Part shown: one piece after another, positions 8,827-17,565 of the stretch
Layout: the number at the start of each line of letters is the position of its first letter
How positions within the stretch are numbered: position 1 is the stretch's first letter
Source: Gammaproteobacteria bacterium
Lineage (GTDB): Bacteria; Pseudomonadota; Gammaproteobacteria; JAJFKG01
DNA: 32,813 nucleotides
Assembly: GCA_021156325.1 (NCBI GenBank)
Contig: JAJNDI010000013.1
Coordinates: 1-32,813, forward strand
Direction of reading: 5' to 3'
Made by a program: the position numbers and the translations under genes
The notes under the pieces: model-generated
The model's database searches: none
What the model was told of the DNA's origin: nothing
The model's input: the letters and a program-made list of their open reading frames with translations, nothing else

Positions 8827-10626
8827 ATGCAGCTTGATTTGGCAGGGCGGTTGAAAAGTACTATGAAGTCATCGACATCAAGCTCAGTGAGCGGATTTTC
8901 TGTTTATCGGCGCTTGCTGACCTTTGTCTTGCCGTATTGGCCTGTTTTTCTAGTAGGCATCATTGCAACGGCGCTCACTTCATTAATAGAAGCCGGATTC
9001 GTTGGTTCGATTCGTCCCATTATGGACAAAGGGTTGATTGATCCTAATCTGACCTTTCTGCGCTGGCTGCCGTTAATGGTTATTGGGGCCTTTCTGTTTC
9101 GGGGGACGGCAAGCTTCATATCAAACTATTGTTTGCGCTGGTTATCCGGCAAGGTCATTATGACTTTTCGCCAAATTTTATTTAGACAATATATTCACAT
9201 GCCCACAGCATTTTATGATCAAAGCACATCGGGTGAATTACTGTCAAAAGTGCTCTATAACGTTGATCAAGTTGCTGCTGCCAGCACGACTACCATTACA
9301 ACACTCTTGCAAGAAGGTTTTTTTGTATTGGGATTGCTAGGAGTGATGTTTATAAACAGCTGGCGTTTGTCGCTTTTCTTTCTCTTTGTAGGCCCTATTA
9401 TTGCTATTACAGTCCGGGTGAGTAACAAGCGCTTGCGTAACCTCAGCAAAAGAGTGCAAGTGTCGATGGGAGAAGTCGCCCATTTAGTAGAAGAAGTGGT
9501 TGAAGGGCATCGGGTTGTTAAGGCATTCGGCGGGCAAGCTTATGAAATCAATAAATTTGAAACAGTAACCTGGCGTAACTTTCGTCAAAATATGAAAAGG
9601 GCTGTGACTGACGGTTTGGCAACCCCCATCGTGCAGCTCATGTTAGGATTCATTATTGCGGCCGTTATCTTTTTGGGAACTTTAAAAACAGGACATTTAA
9701 ATGTAAGTCCTGGCGCTTTTGTCGCTATGATGGCCTCGATGGCCGCCATACTGAAACCTGTTAAAAACCTCACGAAACTAAATACCTCAATTCAAGCGGC
9801 TATTGCTGGAGCAGAATCAGTGTTTGAGTTGGTTGATGCGGAAAAAGAACCCGATCGCGGAACCTTAGACTTTAAAGGCAAAGCAAAAGGACATATTGAA
9901 TATAACCATGTCAGTTTTAATTATGCTACCAGTGCTTCAGCCGTATTGAAAAATATTTGTTTTACTATTGAGCCGGGCCAAACCCTGGCGCTCGTAGGCC
10001 GATCAGGAGCTGGCAAATCCACATTGGCAAACCTTTTACCGCGTTTTTATCATGATTATAACGGCATCATTAAAATAGATGGCCATGATTCCCAAGACTA
10101 TCGTTTGCATTCTTTACGAGAACAAATAGCATTGGTCACTCAGCAAGTCACTTTATTTAATGCGAGTATCCGCGACAATATTGCTTATGGTCAATTTGAA
10201 AATGCTTCTGAAGAAGCTATTAGAGCTGCCGCTGAAGCGGCTCATATTCTCGATTTTGTGAATGAGCTGCCTGAGGGATTTAATACAATTATTGGTGAAA
10301 ATGGGATCTTGTTATCTGGCGGTCAGCGTCAGCGATTGGCCATTGCGCGCGCTATTTTAAAAAACGCGCCTATCTTAATTTTAGATGAAGCCACTTCCTC
10401 ACTGGATACTGAATCTGAACGCTATATTCAGGATGCTTTGGATAAGCTCATTAAAAACCGTACTACACTCGTTATTGCACATCGATTGTCTACCATTGAA
10501 AAGGCCAACAAGATCGTTGTCTTGGACAAAGGAGAAATCATTGAAATAGGTGATCACAAAACCTTGCTCGCTGCTGATGGGATGTATGCCAAGCTGTATA
10601 AAATGCAGTTTAAAGATGAAACCTAA
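8827..10626 (+). CDS. msbA: Lipid A/phospholipid flippase MsbA (ABC exporter)
   Basis: MsbA flips lipid A-core across the inner membrane using ATP. The 599-residue half-transporter has six predicted membrane spans in about residues 35-310, then a nucleotide-binding domain with Walker A GRSGAGKST at 391-399, signature LSGGQ at 496-500, Walker B ILILDE at 516-521 and the switch histidine H552 in AHRLST. The first ATG (8827) lacks a clear ribosome-binding site; an in-frame ATG at 8863 would give 587 residues, nearer the usual size, so the start is uncertain by 12 codons. The 3' end overlaps lpxK by 11 bases, implying translational coupling. Confidence 0.95.
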   Translation: MQLDLAGRLKSTMKSSTSSSVSGFSVYRRLLTFVLPYWPVFLVGIIATALTSLIEAGFVGSIRPIMDKGLIDPNLTFLRWLPLMVIGAFLFRGTASFISNYCLRWLSGKVIMTFRQILFRQYIHMPTAFYDQSTSGELLSKVLYNVDQVAAASTTTITTLLQEGFFVLGLLGVMFINSWRLSLFFLFVGPIIAITVRVSNKRLRNLSKRVQVSMGEVAHLVEEVVEGHRVVKAFGGQAYEINKFETVTWRNFRQNMKRAVTDGLATPIVQLMLGFIIAAVIFLGTLKTGHLNVSPGAFVAMMASMAAILKPVKNLTKLNTSIQAAIAGAESVFELVDAEKEPDRGTLDFKGKAKGHIEYNHVSFNYATSASAVLKNICFTIEPGQTLALVGRSGAGKSTLANLLPRFYHDYNGIIKIDGHDSQDYRLHSLREQIALVTQQVTLFNASIRDNIAYGQFENASEEAIRAAAEAAHILDFVNELPEGFNTIIGENGILLSGGQRQRLAIARAILKNAPILILDEATSSLDTESERYIQDALDKLIKNRTTLVIAHRLSTIEKANKIVVLDKGEIIEIGDHKTLLAADGMYAKLYKMQFKDET

Positions 10627-11677
10627 ACACCAAGGCTGGCAACGGCAAATCGTGCATTCGTGGTATAATATTGATATAAAACTTTTTGCTTTATTAATTC
10701 CTTTTTCCTTTATCTTTCGTTTTATAATAGTGTGTCGGCGTCTTGCTTACCGTTTTGCTTTATTGAAAACATATCGTTTCCCGGTACCGGTGATCGTGGT
10801 AGGAAATATCAGCGTTGGCGGTACGGGAAAAACCCCTTGTGTTATTGCATTGGTCGAATATTTACGATCAAAAGGCTTTAAGCCCGGCATTATTTCGAGA
10901 GGTTATAAAGGTAAGCTTAATCATAAACCTTACGAAGTCCAAAAAAACAGTTTGCCTGAGGAAGTCGGTGATGAAGCAGTGCTTTTAAAAAATCGCTGTA
11001 ATTGCCCTGTGATGATTGGTAAAAAACGGAAAGATTCAGTTAAAAAATTATTAGAAACGACTGATTGTGATATCGTTATCAGTGATGATGGTCTTCAACA
11101 TTATGCATTGGGGCGAGATATTGAAATTGTGATGATGGATGGAATAAAGAGATTTGGCAATGGTTATTGTTTACCGGCAGGTCCTTTGCGAGAGCCGGTA
11201 TCGCGCCTACAATACAGTGATTTTTTGGTGGTGACAGATAATAATAAATGGATCGCAGACAACGCCTGCGGTGTTTCCGGGATCCATTCTTTTAACATGA
11301 CGCTAACATCAACAATCTGTTACCGCTTGCAAGATCCTACCTGTCAAAAACCCTTGAAGGGTTTTATCGCTAACCCCATTCATGCAGTTGCCGGCATCGG
11401 ACATCCAGAACGGTTTTTTGATACGTTAATCAAAAATAACCTTCAAATAATTCCGCATCCTTTTCCCGATCATCATTTTTTTCAGCGAAACGATTTTGCA
11501 GCGTTTAGAGAAGAACTCATCTTCTTAACCGAAAAAGATGCTGTCAAATGTACCCCTTTCAATTTACCAAATGCCTGGGTTCTTCCCATTAGCGGCGTTA
11601 TTGACCCGCCATTTTTTGAAGCCTTCTTAGCCCGTATAGGTAGACAAAAAATATGTGGTAGAATAGAGCAAGGTTAA
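10616..11677 (+). CDS. lpxK: Tetraacyldisaccharide 4'-kinase LpxK
   Basis: LpxK phosphorylates the 4' position of the tetraacyldisaccharide lipid A precursor at the inner membrane. With the start at ATG 10616 the protein has 353 residues: an N-terminal hydrophobic anchor (about 22-42), the P-loop VGNISVGGTGKTP at 62-74, and DDGLQHYAL at 157-165, a family hallmark. The frame is open further upstream inside msbA, but ATG 10616 overlaps the msbA stop by 11 bases and gives the usual LpxK N-terminus. The presence of msbA and lpxK shows the organism makes lipid A. accD follows after 18 bases. Confidence 0.95.
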   Translation: MKPKHQGWQRQIVHSWYNIDIKLFALLIPFSFIFRFIIVCRRLAYRFALLKTYRFPVPVIVVGNISVGGTGKTPCVIALVEYLRSKGFKPGIISRGYKGKLNHKPYEVQKNSLPEEVGDEAVLLKNRCNCPVMIGKKRKDSVKKLLETTDCDIVISDDGLQHYALGRDIEIVMMDGIKRFGNGYCLPAGPLREPVSRLQYSDFLVVTDNNKWIADNACGVSGIHSFNMTLTSTICYRLQDPTCQKPLKGFIANPIHAVAGIGHPERFFDTLIKNNLQIIPHPFPDHHFFQRNDFAAFREELIFLTEKDAVKCTPFNLPNAWVLPISGVIDPPFFEAFLARIGRQKICGRIEQG

Positions 11678-11695
11678 AACAGGAAATGAGATTCG

Positions 11696-12586
11696 ATGAG
11701 TTGGTTTAAAAAACTACTGCCGTCTAAAATACGTACACAAGCCGGTGCAAAAAAAGGGGTGCCCGAAGGGGTTTGGACGCAATGTCCGCAGTGTCAGGCG
11801 GTTTTATACCGTGCAGAATTAGAGCGCCACTATTGTGTTTGTCCAAAATGTACCCATCACATGCGTTTAAGTGCGAGCGCCAGAGTGCGTTATTTTCTAG
11901 ATGATGGACGTTACGAAGAACTTCCCAATCCGCCGGAACCCCAAGACAGGCTTAAATTTAAAGACAGCAAAAAATATAAAGAACGCTTGAGTGCTGCTCA
12001 AAAGCAAACCGCTGAAAAAGATGCTTTGCTAGCTTGTAAGGGGCATTTACATGGGATACCGGTTTGCGTGAGTGCTTTTAATTTTGAATTTTTAGGCGGT
12101 TCAATGGGAGCGGCCGTAGGCGAGCGTTTTGTTCAATGTGTAAATGCAAGCCTTGAAACAGGCAGCCCCTTTATTTGTTTTTCTGCAAGCGGCGGTGCCA
12201 GGATGCAAGAAGGATTGTTCTCTCTTATGCAAATGGCAAAGACCAGTGCTTCACTAACCCGCCTTGCCAAAGCCCGTATTCCGTTTATTTCCATATTGAC
12301 TGATCCTACCATGGGGGGGGTTTCTGCAAGCCTTGCTATGCTGGGGGATGTGATCATTGCTGAACCCAATGCCTTGATAGGGTTTACAGGGCCTCGCGTG
12401 ATTGCCCAAACGGTGCGCGAAATCTTACCGGAAGGTTTTCAACGCAGTGAATTTTTACGCGATCACGGTGCAATCGATATGATCATCGACAGGCGTGAGA
12501 TGCGGGATAAAGTAGCGAGCCTTCTGGCTAAATTAACCCGGAAAGAGTTGGATTATTGTATAATGCCTGAATCGAATAATGAGTAA
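11696..12586 (+). CDS. accD: Acetyl-CoA carboxylase carboxyltransferase beta subunit
   Basis: AccD pairs with AccA to transfer carboxyl from biotin to acetyl-CoA, giving malonyl-CoA for fatty acid synthesis. The 296-residue product has the N-terminal zinc ribbon C30-x2-C33 and C49-x2-C52, then the crotonase-type fold with [11 protein letters not shown] and the [15 protein letters not shown] segment. AGGAAATGAG precedes the start. The order accD-folC-dedD-cvpA-purF that begins here is the classic gammaproteobacterial arrangement. The accA gene is not in this window. Confidence 0.97.
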   Translation: MSWFKKLLPSKIRTQAGAKKGVPEGVWTQCPQCQAVLYRAELERHYCVCPKCTHHMRLSASARVRYFLDDGRYEELPNPPEPQDRLKFKDSKKYKERLSAAQKQTAEKDALLACKGHLHGIPVCVSAFNFEFLGGSMGAAVGERFVQCVNASLETGSPFICFSASGGARMQEGLFSLMQMAKTSASLTRLAKARIPFISILTDPTMGGVSASLAMLGDVIIAEPNALIGFTGPRVIAQTVREILPEGFQRSEFLRDHGAIDMIIDRREMRDKVASLLAKLTRKELDYCIMPESNNE

Positions 12587-12588
12587 AG

Positions 12589-13860
12589 ATGAACAACTTC
12601 TCTCTCAGTGATTGGTTAGATTGGATTGGTAAACAACATCCTCTCGCGATGGATCTGGGTTTGGATAGAATCACCACCGTAGCAGCAGCATTAGATTTGC
12701 TGTCTTTTTCTATTCCCGTCATCACCGTTGGCGGTACGAATGGTAAAGGTTCATCTGTCGCGCTTTTACAATCCATTTTAATGGCAGCGGGTTATCGAGT
12801 GGGTGCATATACATCGCCGCATCTATTTTATTTTAACGAACGTATTTGTATTAATACAAAACCTATCACTGATGAAGCTTTAATCAAAGCTTTTGTCAGA
12901 GTGCAACAAGCCAGTGAGAAAACGTGTACTTTAACGTATTTTGAATACACTACCTTAGCAGCCTTACTTTATTTTAAAGAAGCGCTGCTGGATGTGCTTA
13001 TCTTGGAAGTAGGATTAGGCGGGCGTTTGGATGCGGTTAATATTATCGACTCGGATGTGGCCATTGTTGCCACTATTGCTTTAGATCATATAGACTGGCT
13101 GGGAGATACGCGTGAGCGTATTGCCTTTGAAAAAGCAGGCATCATGCGCGAAGGAAAACCTGTTATTTGCGGTGATTTTGATCCTCCCCATACTATTCGT
13201 GACGAAGCCAAGGCAAAAAAAGCGCTTTTATATTGCCAGGGTGTAGACTATCACTATGAAACTTTTAACGATCATTGGTCGTGGAAAAGTAAAACGCAGT
13301 CTTATTCCACATTGCCGCTCCCGTCCTTATTGTTGCAAAATGCCGCTGCTGTATTAATGGCATTGAGCTGTATCGTGCAACGCTTACCCGTATCGGAAAA
13401 AGCTATTATTCAAGGACTGCAAACGGTGAATTTAGTGGGCCGCTGCCAATATATTCCGGGAGAGATTGCTCATTATCTAGATGTGTCTCACAATCCGGCT
13501 GCGACTGAAGTGTTGGCAAGATGCTTGAAACAAAATCCCTGTACCGGTAAAACGTGGGGGGTGGCAGGGATTTTGGCAGATAAAGACAGGCTCAATATGT
13601 TATTGTCATTACGGGATTCCATTGATTATCTTTGTGTGGCTGCTATTAGTGAAACCCCGCGGGGTGCCAGTGAAAGGCTCTTGGAAGCGGCGGCAAAAGA
13701 GGTGGGTTTTTCAGAGATCTACGCTTTCTCTTCTTTGTCGTCTGCATATCGATATGCCAAATCGAATGCTAAAAAAGGCGATAGAATTATTGTCTTTGGC
13801 TCTTTTTATACAGTCTCTGAAGTGGCGCCGCTTATTCAGCAAGAGTGTATAGCTGTATGA
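12589..13860 (+). CDS. folC: Bifunctional folylpolyglutamate/dihydrofolate synthase
   Basis: FolC adds glutamate to dihydropteroate and to reduced folates, an ATP-dependent Mur-ligase-type reaction. The 423-residue product has the P-loop GGTNGKGSS at 48-56, TSPHLFYFNERI shortly after, EVGLGGRLDAVN in the central domain, and a C-terminal domain with DVSHNPAA and GILADKD. These are all standard motifs. The start follows the accD stop by 2 bases and the stop TGA overlaps the dedD ATG in ATGA, so the three genes appear translationally linked. Confidence 0.96.
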   Translation: MNNFSLSDWLDWIGKQHPLAMDLGLDRITTVAAALDLLSFSIPVITVGGTNGKGSSVALLQSILMAAGYRVGAYTSPHLFYFNERICINTKPITDEALIKAFVRVQQASEKTCTLTYFEYTTLAALLYFKEALLDVLILEVGLGGRLDAVNIIDSDVAIVATIALDHIDWLGDTRERIAFEKAGIMREGKPVICGDFDPPHTIRDEAKAKKALLYCQGVDYHYETFNDHWSWKSKTQSYSTLPLPSLLLQNAAAVLMALSCIVQRLPVSEKAIIQGLQTVNLVGRCQYIPGEIAHYLDVSHNPAATEVLARCLKQNPCTGKTWGVAGILADKDRLNMLLSLRDSIDYLCVAAISETPRGASERLLEAAAKEVGFSEIYAFSSLSSAYRYAKSNAKKGDRIIVFGSFYTVSEVAPLIQQECIAV

Positions 13861-14396
13861 AAGTACCTAAACGTTATCTTATCGTTGCGCTACTCATCCT
13901 GGTTGCGCTAGGCGTTTTGTTTATTCCCATCTTAACCACTTTGAAACCTCGCAGCTTTGGACATACCCGCCTGAATTTTTCAAATCCGCCGCCCGATCCC
14001 ATTCAGGTTTTACCGGCGGACTTAAGCGGCTTTGATCCCGATTATATCCACACTTTATACTCACAACCTGAGCAGGGACGCGAAGTTATCACTTTATCGA
14101 AAGAAAAAAATCCAGCCGGTATAAAAGACATTAAAACCATCGTACCGTATGTCATTCAACTGGGCAGTTTTTCTGAAAAAGAAAATGCGCAGCGTTTAAG
14201 TTTATCGTTGCAAGCAGCGGGATATCCCGCTTTTATGATGCCGGCAAAAGAAAGTGCTGACTCTGCGCACTGGCAAGTTTGGGTAGGTCCTTTCCTGGAG
14301 CAAAATGCAGCCGAAGCAGCCTTAGTGGGTATTCAACAAAAGATAGAGGTAGAAGGGTTAATCATACTCTATACTCAGAGCGTGAAAAGTATATAA
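13857..14396 (+). CDS. dedD: SPOR-domain inner-membrane protein, DedD-like
   Basis: The 179-residue protein has a short basic cytoplasmic end, one membrane span at about 8-28, a proline-rich linker and a C-terminal SPOR domain at about 97-175 (YVIQLGSFSEKENAQRLS ... WQVWVGPF). SPOR domains bind denuded septal peptidoglycan, and DedD takes part in cell constriction in E. coli. The position between folC and cvpA is the E. coli dedD position, which supports the name. The start ATG overlaps the folC stop by 3 bases (ATGA). Confidence 0.88.
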   Translation: MKVPKRYLIVALLILVALGVLFIPILTTLKPRSFGHTRLNFSNPPPDPIQVLPADLSGFDPDYIHTLYSQPEQGREVITLSKEKNPAGIKDIKTIVPYVIQLGSFSEKENAQRLSLSLQAAGYPAFMMPAKESADSAHWQVWVGPFLEQNAAEAALVGIQQKIEVEGLIILYTQSVKSI

Positions 14397-14425
14397 TTCA
14401 AGTCGAGACATGAGGTAATGATTGA

Positions 14426-14989
14426 ATGCTAACACAGTTCACTATAGTAGATTATGTGATCATATTGGTGATCATCGGCTCCGTTATCATGAGTTTAATT
14501 CGGGGTTTTGTACGAGAAGCTTTATCGCTTGCTACGTGGGGTTCGGCAATATGGGTAACTTTTGCTTTTAGTGCGCGTTTAAGTGATGCTTTAGCCCCTT
14601 ATATTACGGCAGAACCTTTACGCATGGGGATGAGTATCATTTTATTGTTTTTAGTGACCTTAGCCGTAGGGATTATGTTAAGTTATTTGATAACGAAATT
14701 ACTCAGCAAGAGCGGATTAACGGGAACTGATAGAATCGCCGGGATTTTTTTTGGCGGCGCGAGAGGCATTTTGATCATCTCCTTGGTTATTTTAGGTATT
14801 AATTTAACGCCCCTTGCGGATGCCGCTTCCTGGAAAGATTCCGTATTGATTCCCCAATTCAAACCGATAGTCACGTGGTTCTCCGAAGATTTTAGCGTTT
14901 ATATGCAGAATCAAGGCAAAGACAAGGTAGAAGATTCCTCAGAACAAGCGGCTGATAAAGTCGATGATACAGTCGATCAGTATAATTAA
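14426..14989 (+). CDS. cvpA: CvpA family membrane protein
   Basis: The 187-residue product carries four predicted membrane spans in about residues 1-130 and an acidic, soluble C-terminal tail. The starting segment FTIVDYVIILVIIGSVIMSLIRGFVREALSL-like and the central GG-A-RG signature (GGARGILI) are typical of CvpA, linked to colicin V production and envelope stress tolerance in other bacteria. GAGG lies about 11 bases upstream of the start. The stop codon TAA is the first three bases of an 8-base direct repeat that borders a mobile element inserted between this gene and purF, so the cvpA reading frame itself is intact. Confidence 0.92.
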   Translation: MLTQFTIVDYVIILVIIGSVIMSLIRGFVREALSLATWGSAIWVTFAFSARLSDALAPYITAEPLRMGMSIILLFLVTLAVGIMLSYLITKLLSKSGLTGTDRIAGIFFGGARGILIISLVILGINLTPLADAASWKDSVLIPQFKPIVTWFSEDFSVYMQNQGKDKVEDSSEQAADKVDDTVDQYN

Positions 14990-14994
14990 TCAGG
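14987..14994 (+). repeat. Left target-site duplication of the cvpA-purF element
   Basis: TAATCAGG at 14987-14994 is repeated exactly at 15175-15182, directly abutting both ends of the 180-base inverted-repeat element. The left copy includes the cvpA stop codon TAA. Confidence 0.75.
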
Positions 14995-15174
14995 GTAACT
15001 ACTCTCCCCTGGTTCAGGAAAACGGCATCTTTGGCGCATCTTGCGCCGAAAAAACCGAGGAAAAATGCTCATTTGCGTCTATGTAAACTCCGCTTTTTCC
15101 TCGGTTTTTTCATCGCAACCTGCATCCAAATCTGCCGTTTTTCAGGTTTTTCGAGATAGAGAGTAAGCAGTTAC
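14995..15174. mobile_element. MITE-like non-autonomous element between cvpA and purF
   Basis: The 180-base segment begins GTAACT and ends AGTTAC, a perfect 6-base terminal inversion that extends as an imperfect one (ACTCTC on the left against GAGAGT on the right, then AAAACGGCA at 15019-15027 against TGCCGTTTT). Inside are a small hairpin GGCGCA/TGCGCC (15033-15047) and a long perfect stem of 17 bases (15049-15065 with 15094-15110). It has no sizeable open frame and is flanked by the 8-base duplication TAATCAGG. This is the structure of a miniature inverted-repeat transposable element. The transposase family is not identified; 8-base duplications fit several families. Confidence 0.78.
15049..15110. 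terminator. Terminator-like long hairpin inside the cvpA-purF element
   Basis: AAAAAACCGAGGAAAAA (15049-15065) pairs perfectly with TTTTTCCTCGGTTTTTT (15094-15110) across a 28-base loop. A GC core flanked by A on the left and T on the right is the shape of a bidirectional rho-independent terminator, so it may reduce read-through from cvpA into purF. Whether it terminates is not known; the long loop and weak outer A-T pairs argue for modest strength. Confidence 0.45.
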
Positions 15175-15182
15175 TAATCAGG
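15175..15182 (+). repeat. Right target-site duplication, holding the purF ribosome-binding bases
   Basis: This is the exact second copy of TAATCAGG. Its AGG, ten bases before the purF ATG, is the only ribosome-binding-like sequence for purF. Removing the element and one copy would leave cvpA and purF about 15 bases apart, a normal operon spacing. Confidence 0.75.
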
Positions 15183-15192
15183 TAATTTCTTT

Positions 15193-16710
15193 ATGTGTGG
15201 TATTGTAGGTGAAGTTGCTTCCTTAAATAGCCTTGTCAATCAAGATCTCTTCGATGCGCTGACAGCAATTCAGCATCGCGGACAGGATGCAGCAGGCATT
15301 GTTACATGTGATGGTTCTAAACTATTTTTACGTAAATCAACAGGCCTTGTGCGCGATGTTATTCATAAGCGGCACATGTTGGAATTAACGGGTAATATGG
15401 GTATTGGCCATGTTCGTTATCCCACGGCAGGCACTGATCAAAAAGATGAAGCACAACCTTTTTACGTCAATTCACCTTATGGTATTACACTTGCCCACAA
15501 TGGCAATCTGACAAATGCCGAGAGTTTGCGGGAAGAATTAGAGAAAAAAGACAAGCGGCATTTAAATACAGAATCCGATTCTGAATTGATATTAAATGTA
15601 TTAGCACAGGGGTTGCACCAATCACAGCAACATGAGATGGATGAAAACACGGTATTTAATGCAGTGAGTGAAGTCTATCGCCGCTGTCAGGGGGGCTATG
15701 CTGTGGTCGCGATGATTGCAGGGCAGGGGATAGTTGCTTTTCGTGATCTGTATGGTATCCGGCCTTTAATTTATGGCAAGCGCAAAAGTGCTTCGGGTTT
15801 TGATTATATGGTTGCATCTGAGAGTGTGGCTTTAGATGCATTGGGCTTTGAAGTGATAAATGATCTGATGCCGGGTGAAGCCCTCTTTATCACCCAAGCG
15901 GGAAATTTTTATAAAAAACAATGCGTGCTGCCTAAAGCATATGCGCCGTGCTTATTTGAATATATTTATTTTGCAAGACCGGATTCTGTGATGGATAAGA
16001 GCTCCGTCTATAAAGTCAGATTACGAATGGGCAAGACACTTGCCAAAAAAATAGCTTCGCTTTATCCTCATCACGATATCGATGTTGTTATTCCTATTCC
16101 GGAAACAAGCCGGCCTACAGCGCAAGCACTAGCGATGGAATTAAACCTTAAATACCGCGAAGGATTTATTAAAAACCGTTATATTGGCCGTACCTTTATT
16201 ATGCCGGGGCAGCAAAAACGTCAAAAATCCGTTCGCCAAAAATTAAATCCTATTCCCTTAGAGTTCAAAGATAAATGTGTTTTGCTGGTAGATGATTCTA
16301 TTGTACGCGGTACAACGTGCAAAGAGATCATCCAAATGGCACGTCAGGCCGGGGCTAGAAAAGTTTATTTTGCTTCAGCAGCGCCTGAAGTGCGTTATCC
16401 TAATGTGTATGGTATCGACATGCCAACAGCCACTGAATTGATTGCTCACAATCGCAGTCATGAAGCGATCTGTCAGGCTATTGGTGCTGATTGGCTGGTT
16501 TATCAAGATTTGCCCTCTGTGATAGAAGCTGTACGGGAAGGAAATCCGGAGATTAAACAATGTGAGGTTTCAGTTTTTACCGGAGAATACATTACCGGTG
16601 ATATCGATGCCCGTTATATGCAAGACCTGGAAGCTAAGCGCAATGATAAGGTGCGGTTTACCAAGCAACCTAAAACAGGTGAAAATTTAGATATTTATAA
16701 TCAGGATTAG
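15193..16710 (+). CDS. purF: Amidophosphoribosyltransferase PurF
   Basis: PurF makes 5-phosphoribosylamine from PRPP and glutamine, the first committed step of purine synthesis. The 505-residue product starts MCGIVGE, so C2 becomes the N-terminal nucleophile after Met removal with no propeptide. The glutaminase domain shows GHVRYPT (R75), AHNGNLTN at 101-108 and RDLYGIRP at 184-191. The phosphoribosyltransferase domain has the PRPP loop VDDSIVRGTT at 366-375. The distance to cvpA (203 bases) is due to the inserted element at 14995-15174. No convincing promoter was found between the element and the start. Confidence 0.97.
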   Translation: MCGIVGEVASLNSLVNQDLFDALTAIQHRGQDAAGIVTCDGSKLFLRKSTGLVRDVIHKRHMLELTGNMGIGHVRYPTAGTDQKDEAQPFYVNSPYGITLAHNGNLTNAESLREELEKKDKRHLNTESDSELILNVLAQGLHQSQQHEMDENTVFNAVSEVYRRCQGGYAVVAMIAGQGIVAFRDLYGIRPLIYGKRKSASGFDYMVASESVALDALGFEVINDLMPGEALFITQAGNFYKKQCVLPKAYAPCLFEYIYFARPDSVMDKSSVYKVRLRMGKTLAKKIASLYPHHDIDVVIPIPETSRPTAQALAMELNLKYREGFIKNRYIGRTFIMPGQQKRQKSVRQKLNPIPLEFKDKCVLLVDDSIVRGTTCKEIIQMARQAGARKVYFASAAPEVRYPNVYGIDMPTATELIAHNRSHEAICQAIGADWLVYQDLPSVIEAVREGNPEIKQCEVSVFTGEYITGDIDARYMQDLEAKRNDKVRFTKQPKTGENLDIYNQD

Positions 16711-16747
16711 TACACTGTCATATTAATTATTGTGCAAGTTCATACTT

Positions 16748-16823
16748 GCTGCGCGCTTCCCTCTCCCACGTCAGTGGGAGAGGGCAAGCCGCGTGAGCGG
16801 CGCGGGAGAGGGAAGCGCGCAGC
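16748..16823. repeat. GC-rich three-stem palindromic repeat after purF
   Basis: Twenty-base perfect outer arms (16748-16767 and 16804-16823) enclose two further hairpins: CCCTCTCCCAC/GTGGGAGAGGG around GTCA, and GCCGC/GCGGC around GTGA (16789-16802). The first alternative shares its left strand with the outer stem, so two folds compete. A 54-base core (16759-16812) recurs at 32613-32666 with three differences. It sits between convergent purF and the lipoprotein gene and may end transcription from both, though there is no T tract. Confidence 0.8.
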
Positions 16824-16844
16824 GAATAAAAAGAATTATTTGAA

Positions 16845-17459
16845 TTACGACAATGAAGTTGTCAGCGGATTAGCCGTCGCTATTTTGGTGTCAGCTTCCT
16901 TTTCATTTTCTGCTTTCAAGCGGTCTTGAAAACGCTTCACACCGATTTCAGGCTGCCAGGCGGCCCACGCTTCATTGGGTTTACATTCAGCGCGAAACTG
17001 CCTGTCGGGTTTAATATTATCCAACGGTTCACCCCCGCTGGATCCTTCCAATTTAACCGGTACGTAGATTGCTTGTTTTGTCCACTCGGAAGAGGGCGGA
17101 TTAGGAATGGTAATAAACCATTCTGGATTATGGTTAATATCCAAACCGGCATCTTCAGGAGCCTTTAATTTAAATTGAATGTGGTATTGGCCTGTATCGT
17201 CAGTATAGTTTTGCAGACTTAGAAATGATTTTGACAATTTGGCATTGCGAGAAGCAATGGTGTTTTGAGGCGGCCAGGTTGCATTTTTGCAATAATAGAC
17301 CAGCGATAAAGCCACCGTTGAAGCCAATTCTTTTTTATGGTCTTCTAATAATTTGGCACTTTTGGCTTGGGGAGTATCGGGATCGTAATGTTTGGAGCCC
17401 AAAGTGCTGCACGCAGTCAAGGCCATTAGGGCTATAAAAAATACTGACCATTGTTTCAT
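16845..17459 (-). CDS. Uncharacterised lipoprotein
   Basis: The 204-residue product starts with a lipoprotein signal: a hydrophobic stretch and the lipobox LTAC with C17 as the lipidated residue, followed by STLGSK, so envelope localisation is likely. The mature part is polar, with YCKN, WPPQ, a NPPSSEWTKQAIYVPVKLE segment and a C-terminal charged helix. I do not recognise a family. AGGA lies about ten bases before the start, and a good promoter is at 17500-17528. It appears to be a single-gene unit, convergent with purF across the palindromic repeat. Two cysteines in the mature part could form a disulfide, but this is speculation. Confidence 0.8.
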   Translation of the reverse strand: MKQWSVFFIALMALTACSTLGSKHYDPDTPQAKSAKLLEDHKKELASTVALSLVYYCKNATWPPQNTIASRNAKLSKSFLSLQNYTDDTGQYHIQFKLKAPEDAGLDINHNPEWFITIPNPPSSEWTKQAIYVPVKLEGSSGGEPLDNIKPDRQFRAECKPNEAWAAWQPEIGVKRFQDRLKAENEKEADTKIATANPLTTSLS

Positions 17460-17499
17460 AGAGTGTTATCCTGGGGGCTAAATGCTGCTATATCTTTTA

Positions 17500-17528
17500 A
17501 AGATAAGCAGGGTTAGCGTGCTTGTCAA
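17500..17528 (-). promoter_or_regulatory. Predicted sigma-70 promoter of the lipoprotein gene
   Basis: On the minus strand TTGACA (17523-17528) is separated by 17 bases from TATCTT (17500-17505, 4 of 6). The start codon is at 17459. The -10 box overlaps a small palindrome, TATCTTTTAAAGATA at 17491-17505. Confidence 0.55.
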
Positions 17529-17565
17529 GAAAATTGATTTTATGATTAAATTCATAGTGTTTTTA

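Noticed and set aside
14995-15174. A riboswitch or conserved leader for purF
   Set aside because: No purine riboswitch core was recognised, and the exact flanking duplication with terminal inversions fits an insertion better. The possibility that it now affects purF remains open.
16748-16823. A CRISPR array or a rho-independent terminator
   Set aside because: There are no regularly spaced repeats, so it is not CRISPR. A T tract is missing, so it was listed as a repeat, not as a terminator.
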